A stretch of 64,000 nt of DNA from Musa acuminata AAA Group (taxonomy: Eukaryota; Streptophyta; Magnoliopsida; Zingiberales; Musaceae): the NCBI RefSeq assembly GCF_036884655.1, contig NC_088344.1:35146501-35210500 (forward strand), read 5' to 3'. Of the stretch, positions 1 to 11,129 are shown piece after piece. Each line of letters begins with the position of its first letter. The first letter of the stretch is position 1. The notes below the pieces were generated by a model. That model saw nothing but the letters and a program-made list of their open reading frames with translations, made no database searches and was not told the origin of the DNA. The translations under genes and the position numbers were made by a program.

Positions 1-417
1 TTTATGAATCAGATAAGAAAACGATTAAAATAAGATAAAAATAATCTTAATAAGTGTAAGAGTTTTCAAGTCCAATGTATTATTAGATGTCATGTCAAGA
101 ATTCAATACTAATATTGTCAAGTGATGACTTTACGTCCAATCCCATATATGAATAACACCTTTCTACTAAATCACTTTTGTGATGACTGCTTCCATTATT
201 TCATGTTCACAAACATTTCCCTATGCCAAGTAAAAATATCATGTCGTTCTTTACAGTGATGAACGGTTGCCACCGTGCTCTTTACACACCGTGCTTCCCT
301 GCACCATATCATGCTGTGATGATACCATGGGATGCACGGTAAGTCGATGCAGCCGTGCCTCAAATTTGCAGGAAGCTATCACCATCTGCACTGCACAATG
401 AATGGGCCACGGACACC

Positions 418-452
<35 letters not shown>
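418..452. repeat. GA microsatellite
   Basis: An almost pure GA dinucleotide tract with one GG interruption, followed by four CAG/GCA trinucleotides. The arginine-glutamate frames across it are artefacts of the repeat. Confidence 0.9.
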
Positions 453-1501
453 AGCAGCAGCAGCAAAAATAGGAGACACAGCTGATGGCACATATAGTTT
501 TCGATCATGTGAGACACAACACAGCCACAGATGGGATCTATTTGGCCCTTACGTTGCTTAGCCAATCAATATCGATTCATGGTAGAAGGAAGGAAGACGA
601 GCAAATTTACGCATAGTACTACAGCTTTGTTGCACTCTAAACCATTAGTAGGTGTAAAAGAGACTTTTGCATGCAGCTTTCCCAATTGTCCTTTCGAGAA
701 CGAAGCAAGTGAACAGTGAAAGGAGGAGAAGATTTCACTCGTAGTAAACAAAACAATGATCATCATCAATATTATTGTTATTATTAAGCATTAAGTTCGT
801 GATTGCGAGTTCTTCCAACGTAGTTTTATGAGATTGTCTCCAAATCAAGGCTTCCAAGTCCTCTAAACATATATAATAATGATCTGCATGCTATGCAAGT
901 GTTGGATTTCTTTTATAGACTTTGTGAACTCTAGCAGTCCATATAGTAAACGTAGTGTGTTGCATTCAAAGATGTGATCTAAGATTGTTCTCAAGAAACA
1001 AATACATAAACGATGAGTCGATAATTATAACAAATTCGCTCACATGTTTTCCTTGAAACCGATATTCTTTGTAGATCTCAAAAGGCACATCTGAGGGTAA
1101 AGGTGACTCGTTCATCATTCCTTTAATCAAACTCAAGGAGTTGGAGGATCACTACATCATCAACTTCTTTGTCTGATTCGCCTCAAAGATTGACTAGTTA
1201 AGGATGAATTAGCTCTCAAGAATGTGAAGCTTTTCCTATCACATCATGTGCTTATCTCACCAACCAACCTTCCAACATCATATCATTTCCTATCTCAGCA
1301 GCCTACCTCCATTCCACGGGTGATGGCTTGGAGAAATAGAACGAGTCGTGTGGAAGGACACCTTCAAAGCGAAGTGTGATCTTTCCAAGACTTTGGTAAT
1401 GTTCGGGAGATCAAAATATATGTATTAGTTGAGGTGTCATTGTCCTATTTGTCATTCACGTCACGGTGCGTGGCTCCCACACGACTTTACCAAAGTCTTG
1501 G

Positions 1502-1569
<68 letters not shown>
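1502..1569. repeat. Compound TA/GA microsatellite
   Basis: A run of about 13 AT units passes directly into about 20 GA units. The compound structure is visible directly. It lies in intergenic DNA more than 3 kb from the nearest supported gene. Confidence 0.92.
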
Positions 1570-1571
<2 letters not shown>

Positions 1572-3659
1572 GTGGATCCATTCAACAAGCTTCGTTTACC
1601 CATGCAACAAGTCGAAATATGTTATAGGGTCGGCTTGACCCACTTTGATTGATTACCGTAATCTTGTACCAACAATGCCGGTTTATTAGCGGAACTGTCT
1701 TCTACGCAAAGCCCACGATGATGCCACCAAATACCATATTGGCATCACCTCTTCCTCTTGTCAAGTTCGTATCTCTGGCAATCAAGTTGGAGTTACACGT
1801 TGATCTGACGTTGTGTTACGAGCAGCGAAGACTAGTCGATGCATGACATCGACCTGTCTTTGCCAAGCAAAACGATGTCACTGCGCTGAATGCTACTACA
1901 GAACCCATGACAACGTTGAGTTCCTTCTTGTCATCGCTTGAATAGTCAAAAGTCATCGCGCGCCCGTCTGTGTGGCTTCGTCAACATCTACTCCTCTTTT
2001 GGACTTCTATTCTATTTTGTCAAATCTAAGTGATATCCACAGGTCAAACGAAAGAAAGATATTGTGGTCTGTGATGGCTATTACATGAAAACTACACCAC
2101 GGGAGATGAATCTCTCGGTCAAGCACACCATCTTTGAAGCTTGAAGGCCAAGGAAAAGGATAGATAGTTGACGAACACAACGCATATGCTTTAGATGGGA
2201 GATAGAGTAATAACGTAGATCACACTTACTCCATGATCATGTAAATATCTTTAAATTATTATGAGTAATTATGACATCATCATATTTGATTTTGATTAGA
2301 GTCTCTTTTAAAAAAAAAAACACTAATAATACCCGAGTCAATCTTTTTATTGAATCGAGCGACCTGAATCAAACTTGACCGATTCAAGGGTTAGTTTGGT
2401 CCGATTGAGTTTCGACGCTAATTTATTCTAAATCTTCTTTGAGCAAATGACAAAGGAGATTATACGAGGGTTACACTGAACGAGTATAGCCCAGTGTAAG
2501 TGTAACGATCAAACACTCCTCTCATATTCTAACCTCTACTCTCCATGAATGATGGTAGCATCCTCTTCTTTCTAGCGTTAGCTTCAACAGTAACATCATC
2601 GAGCGACGACAACCCCACAATAATGTATTAATCGATGACATCACGTCATCAAGCATCGAGCTGATCCTCTCTTCTCTGACTTGTTGAATGCAACACCAAC
2701 TTCACTAGTAGCAGCATCGAGCCATCGACGTTACCAAGCGACAACCTCACCTCCTTTGCTCTTCTTTGGCATTACCTTATCTTGGTAGTCACTGTAAATT
2801 TGTGTTAGCATTAATCGAGTTAACTATGCTGCTATAGTTTGTAAGTTTTTGTATCAGATCGTGAAAGATGATCAATTGCTCAATGAAAAGAAACAACTAA
2901 TTCAAATAAATTTCGGATGGCCAAAGCATAAAGTCAGTGATCCATGATAATTACTTAAACTTTAGCCATAACACTTGTCAAATGTCATATCAAAGGATCG
3001 ATCAAACAAGGTGTTAGGTAGCATCAATTGCTCAAAAGAATCAAGAAGTCAGTCTATCATTCTCCTTCCTCTTTCTCTGAGCTACAAATAATTGACATCA
3101 TTATATAGGCTGAAAGTGACATTGTTCTCAGCAATTCTGCATGTTATTAGTTTCTTCAAACTTGACTAATATTATTAGTTGATGCAACTTGACCAACATA
3201 ACGAGTATATCTAATTGTGCTTGACATTATTAGTTTCTTAACCTTGATCGACACCTTCAGTTTTAAATTGTCAAATAGTAAACTAATTTTGATCAACATT
3301 ATTAGATCATTAACTTTAAGGTTGTATTAACAAAACTACATTCATGTGATGAGTCGAAAGTCATCGAGAGACAAATTGGGGTTTGTACCTCCACAGGGTG
3401 GTTCAAGCTTCGTGTAAGGCATACGGTATGAGCATGTACTGTTCGGTATATGCTTTAAGAAATATACTAAGTTTCTTAGAAAGCCTTTCTTGTTCTTTTA
3501 TATGTTATAAAAACCTAACTTTCATATACATTTATACATGTTTTAAAAGTGTTTTGATGACTGAAAATTAGCCATTGATGTAATTTATTGATGAAATGAT
3601 TCTTAAGAAAGATTTACTTTTAATTTTATATAAATTATTTATTTTGGTTATTTGTCTAA

Positions 3660-4200
3660 TATTTCTACATTGAACCTATAATTAAGTATAACTCGAGTAT
3701 AAATCATTAAACTATTTGCAAACATATCCAACTTCTTTAAAACTATTATAACACAATTGTGCAATATCACTTTTTTATTTTTTAAATTTTAAGATTATTG
3801 ATTATCAAAATAGACATTGATTATCGAAATATAAGATTTGTACATTGAATCGATCATATGATCGAGTGTAACTCGAGTATAAATCATTCAATATGATCGA
3901 GTATAGCTCGAGTATAAATCATTAAATTATTCTTAAACATATCCAAACTTTTACAAAACCGTCATGATCTTAATATGTTTAGTATCATCTTTTTTTTATT
4001 TTAGGGTGTTAAATTATCTAAATAGAGGATGTGTAGGATTGAATATATGATGGAATGTAATGTAAGTATAACCTAAGTGTAATGCAAGTGTAATATATAT
4101 ATATATATATTTTTTTTCAAACTTATCGAAACTTCCTTATAACAATTATAACATAATTGTTTAGTAATCATTTTATCTAATTTATTTTTATTTTAAAAAT
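3660..4200. repeat. Degenerate tandem repeat, about 180-bp unit
   Basis: Three diverged units begin near 3667, 3841 and 4031. The first two share the order TACATTGAA, then AACTCGAGTATAAATCATT, then AAACATATCCAA, followed by an A/T-rich stretch. The third is more decayed but keeps the alternating AAGTATAAC / AAGTGTAAT words and a TTATAACA-ATTG block. There is no coding potential. It could be a satellite-like remnant or part of a decayed mobile element. Confidence 0.55.
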
Positions 4201-4994
4201 CATTTTTTAAAAAAATATATTGTAGTTCTTGATAGCACTATCACTTGGTCTAAGGGTACCATCACCCTAGGTCAGTCGTGCACAAGGTTTAGTGATACTA
4301 CTTTCATTAGATATTGTTACACTAAAGGTTTGAAGTGAAATTGTGATCGCTTACCCTCGAAGTTACAATAAACATAATCGATTAAAGCTTATCATAAACT
4401 ACTATGACATGATTGTAAGTTGATTAGTTAGATTTTTCTCTAAATGCTAGGTTAGACTAGGACGAATATTAGGTGATAATGCTGGAGATTGCAATGATGG
4501 TGACCACAACCAATTCGTAGATGACATTATTGTATTGGTCAAATGGGGGTGGCACGATGTAATTTGGAGAAAAGAAAGAAAATATAGACATAAAAAATTA
4601 AATATTTAGGTTTTTATTATACTGATTTATTCTGATTCAAGTCAAACAAATCAAATTAACCCAAAAAATCAGAGATAAATGGATATGAACTATTATTTTA
4701 TTTTATAAAAAATATTTGATCATGGTATGAAAAAAGATGCTCCTAATAAAAATTAAATATAGGGATATCAACTGATAAAACTTTATTATTGAGGGATTTT
4801 CTAGGTAAATTACCCAATTATCGTACCATCATTTTCGCATGGATGAACAATACCTCAACCAAAATAATAATATTCTTTCAAGTGCTAATTTCTTGAAAGC
4901 AAAAGTACAATGCAAGATTTATTACATGGCTACCTAACCAAGTTAAGACTATGATTTATAGACACGTGATGAAGAATTCCTACTTGTTGGAAAA

Positions 4995-5161
4995 GTCAAA
5001 TTTTGGTTTGACTGGTTACTTTGAGTAAGACATTTAAAATAAAGAAAATTCATAATTTGTATTTCAGATGCAAAATCCTCATATGTCACTTTACAATAAT
5101 AATAATAATAATAATTGGTCAACAATTGACATATATTTCTCCTAAATAAGGCACTATATAA
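4995..5161 (+). promoter_or_regulatory. Dirigent gene proximal promoter: W-box cores and TATA box
   Basis: A TATA box (TATATAA) lies at 5155-5161, about 45 bp before the ATG at 5205. Four TTGAC W-box cores occur in two inverted pairs: 4995-4999 (minus), 5008-5012 (plus), 5117-5122 (minus, TTGACC) and 5126-5130 (plus). W-boxes are bound by WRKY factors in plant defence genes, which would suit a dirigent gene. The TATA assignment is firm; WRKY control is inference. Confidence 0.6.
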
Positions 5162-5204
5162 TGAGCCTACAAGCCATCACCCGCTTCCATCCCCACTGAC
5201 TACA

Positions 5205-5735
5205 ATGGCTCTCTCAGCTCAGGCCACCTTCCCCGTCTTCCTGCTATTGCTCCTCTCAGCAGCCATCGCCTTCGTGGACGGCTCCTCCGTGGATCCCTCC
5301 GGCGAGAAGTTCACCCACGTGCACTTCTACTTCCACGAGACGAGGAGCGGCCCCAACACGACGGTGGCCAACTACAAGAATTTGACGTCCACGCCCTCCT
5401 TCGCCTACATCGGCGTGTTCGACAACTACCTGAGGGAGGGGACCGACCCGAGCTCGACGCTGCTGGGCAGGGCGCAGGGGGTGGGCGTCTTCGCGATGCC
5501 CGACGGCCGGAGCGGCCTGCTCACCGCCACCGAATTCGTGTTCACGGCCGGGAAGTACAACGGGAGCACGCTCACCATGATGGGCATGTACGCGGCCGCC
5601 GGCGAGGTGGATCGCTCCATCATCGGAGGCAGCGGCCGGTTCCGGATGGCGAGGGGATACTCCCTCAGCAAGGTCATCAGCATCGATGACTTGCGGTTGG
5701 TGGCCAAGTTTGACCTTTACGTCAAGCATTATTGA
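5205..5735 (+). CDS. Dirigent family protein
   Basis: A single-exon, 176-residue secreted protein. Residues 1-26 are a hydrophobic signal peptide ending near VDGSS. The dirigent domain follows, with the family pattern FTHVHFYFHETRSGPN (36-51), GVFDNYLREGTDPSSTLLGRAQG (70-92), a TATEFVFTAGKYNGSTL block (107-123) and the closing GGSGRFRMARGY (141-152). Three N-glycosylation sites are visible (N51, N59, N119). Dirigent proteins guide stereoselective coupling of monolignol-type radicals in the cell wall, in lignan or lignin formation and defence; the subfamily and substrate cannot be read here. The length is normal for the family, and the ATG is the only one that gives a complete signal peptide. 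The exon is GC-rich against AT-rich flanks, as is common for intronless monocot genes. An AATAAA lies downstream near 5840. Confidence 0.93.
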   Translation: MALSAQATFPVFLLLLLSAAIAFVDGSSVDPSGEKFTHVHFYFHETRSGPNTTVANYKNLTSTPSFAYIGVFDNYLREGTDPSSTLLGRAQGVGVFAMPDGRSGLLTATEFVFTAGKYNGSTLTMMGMYAAAGEVDRSIIGGSGRFRMARGYSLSKVISIDDLRLVAKFDLYVKHY

Positions 5736-7741
5736 GTTGGCTGTGCTACCAAGTCTTCGATGACCGACTCCACACAGAGTCAAGATCAAGATTTCTTGGA
5801 ATATATGTATGGAGTAACGATTGATGTGCGTGTGTTTCCAATAAACAGCAACCCTTCTATCTTATCTGTCATTTTCAACTGGTGTCAGAAATGAACATTT
5901 TTATGTCAATCTGTACGACTGTGGATTTTGTTCATGAATTCATGGAATTAAACTCATCACCAAACTGTCTGATTTGTTCTTCTTTTAGTTCTGGTGCTGA
6001 GCTGTTAGAGAATAGAGTGCAAGAGTTCATGATTTGATAGTCTCTTTCTTAGTTGATCATCATGCATACTCACCAAAGGGTGATCATATTATTTTGACTT
6101 TGATATAGATTTTGTTGTCCTTTGACTTTGATAATAAACTAGAAACTGCATCTTTGAAGCATTGGAGTTGTTCTTCCAGTAGCGTGCCAGCCACAGGAAG
6201 TAAACCTTGCTAAATGCACAAGAACATCTCCTCAAAAGCTTTTCAGGGACTTAAAAGAGTCATGCCATGGACTGCATTCTCAGTAGCCAGCTCTTGTTTT
6301 CTGATTTTTCACAACCTCTCAAACTGCAATCTATTGTTGTTCTTCATTGTCAGTGTTGGATGTAGCATGATATGGCCAGTAGTTCATGGTGAGAATTGGG
6401 TTCTGCTTCAAGAACTATGGAATTATGAAATCTGTTTCTGGACACCTAGTTAGAAGATTTATAGAAATTCTGTAAACCATCACATCGAATTTTCTGGCAT
6501 ACAATTTAGAACTTCTAATCGTATGCACTTGCTAGAAGATTTATACAAGTTCTAAGACATCCTTGTTGTATACCTTGAAGAAAATCAAACCTTGGAGCTT
6601 GGCTATTGTGATGACCTTTCATAGGGTGCTCTTTGATTGTTGAACAAGTCTCTGCACCATCTCAATTGTTATTCTGGTGACATGTGATGGTTGAATTCAT
6701 ATTTTCTGCAAGGTTGCTGATTGCAAGTTGGATGCTGGGAGGCATACACCCCACTGCAAAGTATATTTCTTTGTTATGTTTGATATCCTGGTCAGTATTT
6801 GTAGAAAACTTCATAGTCGTATGAACCACATCTAATACCTGAAACAGAGATGTTTCTCCTGCAGTGAATTGTTGTTCTTTGTGAATCTGAAGAACCAAGC
6901 TGACCTCCAAGAAATGTTTGCACCCACACCCAAGCACTTGTGTGGGTGCAAACATACTAACTGATGTGGATTGAGCAAGATGGCATGCTAGGCCTGTGTG
7001 CCTAATCCATGTATGAGCCTTGATGGTGTGAGGCCATGAATGTCACCTTAAGCTCAAATGATCATTCAAGTTGTGCCCAACCTTGCAGCAGGCGTTGCTA
7101 TGTGCTGCAACCTATCATCTCAGATGGCTGTCCATGCTTCAACTTAGTCACTTTGGTAAGGTGGCAGGCAAGGTGGTGGCTTGCTCAGGGCAGCCAACTG
7201 TAAAGGCTGTGGGGGTGCTGCTTCACTGGACTGGACCACAGAAGGTGACCACCAGTTTACCGAACATAGCACATGAAACCACATGAGCTCAGTTTCAGTC
7301 ATGCAATGTTCTTCGGCAATGTGGAGTGGAAGGTGTCCACAAGTCCTCTCTCTCAAGGTCCTTCCTCACTTCGCACCCAAGACAACCAGAATTTAATGGG
7401 CCAAGCACCATCATCCATCCCCTGCTGTTCCATCTCTGTGGACACTGCCAGGTGCTGGTGCAGTTGTTAGGCAGCAGACCCTGCAGCTGAGAATTCTTTT
7501 GTCAGGAAGAAGTGTTGAGTACTGCATTCTGATGTGCAGATGTAAGCAGTACATGATCTAAAGTGGCAAATTTGGAAGACTTGAACTCAAATTGCATGAT
7601 CGTGTGGCTTAATGTTACGAGATCTTTAGCACGGATTACCAAAAAATAAAACCACAAGAAAAAGAATCAATAAATTACAAAGCCAAGTTCATGAAACATC
7701 TTGAGATGATGCAGTTGAATGAAGCCACCCGTGATCCACGA
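5736..7741. other. Intergenic region between dirigent gene and receptor kinase
   Basis: This contains the dirigent 3' untranslated region and, at the right end, the 3' untranslated region of the minus-strand receptor kinase. The open frames present (for example near 6214-6453 and 7071-7470) lack domains or splice support. One perfect hairpin is present at 6914-6955. Confidence 0.6.
6914..6955. repeat. Perfect inverted repeat (16-bp arms, 10-nt loop)
   Basis: The left arm ATGTTTGCACCCACAC at 6914-6929 is exactly complementary to the right arm at 6940-6955, with a 10-nt loop between. Complementarity stops sharply on both sides. It is too short for a typical microRNA precursor and has no T-run of a Pol III terminator. 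Confidence 0.85.
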
Positions 7742-10700
7742 CTACAGGGAAGATGACGTCGAAGATGATGAGCTTATCATGGGCACTGAGGCTCGGGAGA
7801 AGCTACTGCATGCTGCGGCATTGGCACAGTTTTCAAAGCCTTTCTCCGGGTGATCACCGGCTTCCTGTAGATGTCGGCTCACTATCCTGATCTCCCTGAG
7901 CAAAGCTGCGACGTCCCTCATGGAAGGCCGCTCCTCTGGCGCCTGATTCACGCACAGCAGCGCCACGCCGAGCACCTGGACCATCTCCTGCACCTCCACG
8001 TCCGTTTGATTCCTCAAACTTCCGTCCAGGACGGCGGCCGCCGGAGAATTAGCTGCCCTGAGTTCTCTCCGCACCCAGTCCACGATATGCGCTCCCTGGA
8101 TCCTCGCATCGCTCGGTTGCAGGCCGGTTAAGATCTCCAGGAGAACAACGCCGTAGCTATACACGTCGCTCTTCTCGGTGATCCTTGGGCTGTAGCTGTA
8201 CTCTGTGTCACAACCATGGAATCGCAATCGAGCTCAACGTCTAAGAACAAGATATAAGGGCTTAAATCTTTGCTTTGCGATTGAAGATTTGGGAGTCGGA
8301 ATCGTCTTCCCTACCCGGAGCGATGTAGCCGTAAGAGCCAGCGACGACGCCGCAGGGCATCGTCCTCCCGGAACGATCGACAGGCTTCGCGAGTCCGAAA
8401 TCCGCAAGATAGGGTTCGAATTCGAGGCCGACTAAGATATTCCGAGCTTTGATGTCGCGGTGAATGATGGGAGGATTGCAGTCGTGGTGGAGGTAAGCCA
8501 AGCCCTGAGCTGCACCGAGTGCGATCTTGTACCTCGACTCCCACGCCACCGTCATCTTAGTGCTTCCGTGAAGCAAATCGTCCAAACTCCCGTTGCTGAT
8601 ATGATCGAATATGAGCAGACGAGTGTCGTCGTGTCTGTTCACGCAGCAACCCAGAAGCCTCACTATGTTCTTGTGCTTGATGGAGCCATGAATCTTCACC
8701 TCGGTGGTGAAACAATCCCTCTCCTGAAGCTGCTCGTTCTTCTTCTCCGCCCGCAGCTTCTTCACGGCGATGGTGAGGCCAGCTCCGGTCTCAACTCTGT
8801 AGACTACTCCTGAAGAACCTCTTCCGATGACGTTAGTCTCCGACAGCCCCTGCACTACGTCATCGACCGAGAAAGACACCTTTTGGAAGACTGTGAAGTC
8901 CCATTGCCAGTCTCCATGGCCTTCCTTCCTTCTCCTCTCGGCTAGTTTGCGAGTCCACATCAGTAGCCAAACTATCATTATTGCCAGGCCAACTGTTAGT
9001 GCAATCCCACAGCTCAGGATGGCTCGTCTTGAAGGATTGCTTCTCGTCTTGAGCTGCAGGAGGCAGTCACTTCGGTTGGCACACAGCTGCTGGTTGCCGG
9101 CGAAGGAAGCAGCCGGCAGCTGCCGGAAGAACGTCGTTTCAGGGAGATACCCCGAGAAATTGTTGTAAGAGACATCGAGAAATACGAGGTTGTCGAGCCC
9201 GCCGAGCACATCCAACGATCCCGTCAGCATGTTGTGCGAGACATCGAGGCTGGTCAGCTTCGACAGATTCGAGAGTCCTCGAGGAAGAGGACCGGAGAGA
9301 TAGTTCCAGCTCAGGTTGAGCACTATATCTAACCCTTGCAGGTAACCGATCTCCTCCGGGATCGGACCGGCGATCCTGTTGCTGCTCATGTCGAGGAACT
9401 CCAAGTCACCGCAAAGGCCCAAGGTCTTCGGGATCGAACCACTTAGGTAGTTCCCACCCAGCATGAGCTTGCTCAGAGTTCTGAGCTTGCCCAGCACCTC
9501 AGGAACCGGTCCGGCGATCCTGTTCCTCGACAAATCGATCACATTAAGCTGCCGAAGGTGCTCGAGCGAGGAAGGGATGGTACCTTGAATCCGATTCTCA
9601 TGCAGATCGATCATTTCCAGTCGAGTGCAGTTTCCGAGCTCGGACGGTATCTCACCGGAGATCATATTCTCGGACAGTTCGAGGAAGCTCAGATTGCGCA
9701 GGTGCCCGATTTCCGCTGGCAATCTGCCTGAGAACCTGTTGAATCCGAGCCTCAGCCGGACCAATTTGGTGCAGTTTCCGATATCCGGAGGTAGATCACC
9801 GAAGAAGCCGTTAGAGATGAGCATGAGCTCCGTCAAGCTCTTGATCCTGAACAGAGAAACCGGCAGGAAACCGGTGAGGAAGTTGTAGGAAAGATCCAAA
9901 GATTCGAGCTTTCCACAGCCACCTAGTTCGGAGGGTACATTTCCATGGAGCTGATTCTGCCATGCGAAGAACTGAGTCAGCTCTTTCAGCTGTCCGATTC
10001 CTGTTGGCAATTCACCGGAGAACCTGTTATTATCTAGCTCTAACTGTGACAGTCTCGAAAGGTTCCCCACGAAACCTGGGATTCTTCCTGAGATGTTGTT
10101 GTAAGACAGCAGAAACACCTCCAGAGACGTCAGCTTGGCGAACGAGGCTGGAACTTCACCCGTCAGATAATTCAAGGACAGATCCATGACCGTCAAACCA
10201 GTGCAGTTGCCGATTGATTCCGGCACATCACCAGTGAATCTGTTCTTCCAAAGAAAGATCACTTTGAGATTCTTCAGCAGGCCCAACTCGGATGGAATCC
10301 CCTGGCTAAGCTGGTTCTCGTAGAGGAACAGATACTCCATGGCCGAACAGTTGGCTATTTCTGGTGGTATGGATCCTGACAGATTGGAGGTATATATAGA
10401 GAGAGTTCTTAGATTTCTCAATTCCCCGATGCCGGATGGAATGCGGCCAGAGACTGCGGTGTCTGCGAGTCCCAGAAGAACTAGTCCTTTGCAGTTCGAA
10501 ATGCTCGGTGGGATCTCTCCGGATATACCGGAGTTTCCTCCTGCACGGAAGATTTCCAGAGAAGAAAGCCGTCCGATCTCTGCTGGAATCGTCCCGGTGA
10601 GCTGGTTGTCGACAAGCTCGAGCACTCTGAGCTCCGAGCAGTTGCAGATCTCCCGCGGTATCGGACCCTTCAGTAAATTGGAACTGAGGTAGAGAGACCG

Positions 10701-11129
10701 CAACGACGAAAGGTTTCCCATCCCCGGTGGGATCTTCCCGCTGAGGGCATTGAATCTGAGGTCCAGCGTGAGCAGAGAAGTCAGATTAGCAATCATCCGT
10801 GGGATCTCTCCGGTGATGTTTGTGTCATACAGGACGAGATTGGCGAGGGACCTGAAGGAAAGAATCTGGGAGGGAAAAGTGGTGTGGAGGCTGATGGATC
10901 TGATGCAAATCTCTGAAACCAGACCGCTGCTGGAGCAAGAAACGAAAGCCCATCTGCATGGATTGCTGTGGGTTGGATCCCACGAGGAAAACAGAGCGGA
11001 GGAGAGAGAAGAGTCGAAGGACGACAGCCACGCGAGGAGGGCGGTGCCTTCATGGTTCAGGCCAGAAACAGGAAGAAGCAGGAGCGCCACCGATAAGAAT
11101 GAGATGGCCCGGAAAATTGCAGTCGGCAT
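7742..11129 (-). CDS. LRR-XI receptor-like kinase, RGI/RGF-receptor type
   Basis: Two exons, 11129-8315 and 8202-7742, are joined across a 112-bp GT-AG intron; the split glutamate codon restores the kinase motif GSYGYIAPE. The protein is 1091 residues. Residues 1-23 form a signal peptide, an N-cap with paired cysteines follows, then more than 20 plant-type LRRs (about 80-675), a transmembrane helix near 703-725 and a kinase domain from about 766. Kinase landmarks are the glycine loop GRGSSG, K790 in AVKK, HRD 890-892 (an RD kinase) and DFG 910-912. An RAGG sequence at 195-198 matches the RxGG motif described for root growth factor peptide receptors, and the LRR spacing resembles Arabidopsis RGI1-RGI5. 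It probably sits in the plasma membrane and perceives a small peptide. The intron position in the activation segment is typical of LRR-XI genes. Which RGI member it corresponds to is not resolved. Confidence 0.92.

Larger units (their letters stand above)
1..5150. other. Intergenic region without a supported gene
   Basis: No open frame here has a recognisable domain or coding-like composition. The longest frames overlap GA or TA microsatellites or are short and AT-rich. The stretch holds two microsatellites (about 418-452 and 1502-1569), a short AAT run near 5098-5114, and degenerate tandem repeats at about 3130-3310 and 3660-4200. Its right end carries the dirigent gene promoter. Confidence 0.7.

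Noticed and set aside
355..1638. Frames rich in arginine-glutamate or tyrosine-isoleucine repeats
   Set aside because: They are translations of GA and TA microsatellites.
5256..5789. Minus-strand frame of 177 residues opposite the dirigent gene
   Set aside because: It is a mirror frame produced by high GC at the third codon position of the dirigent exon.
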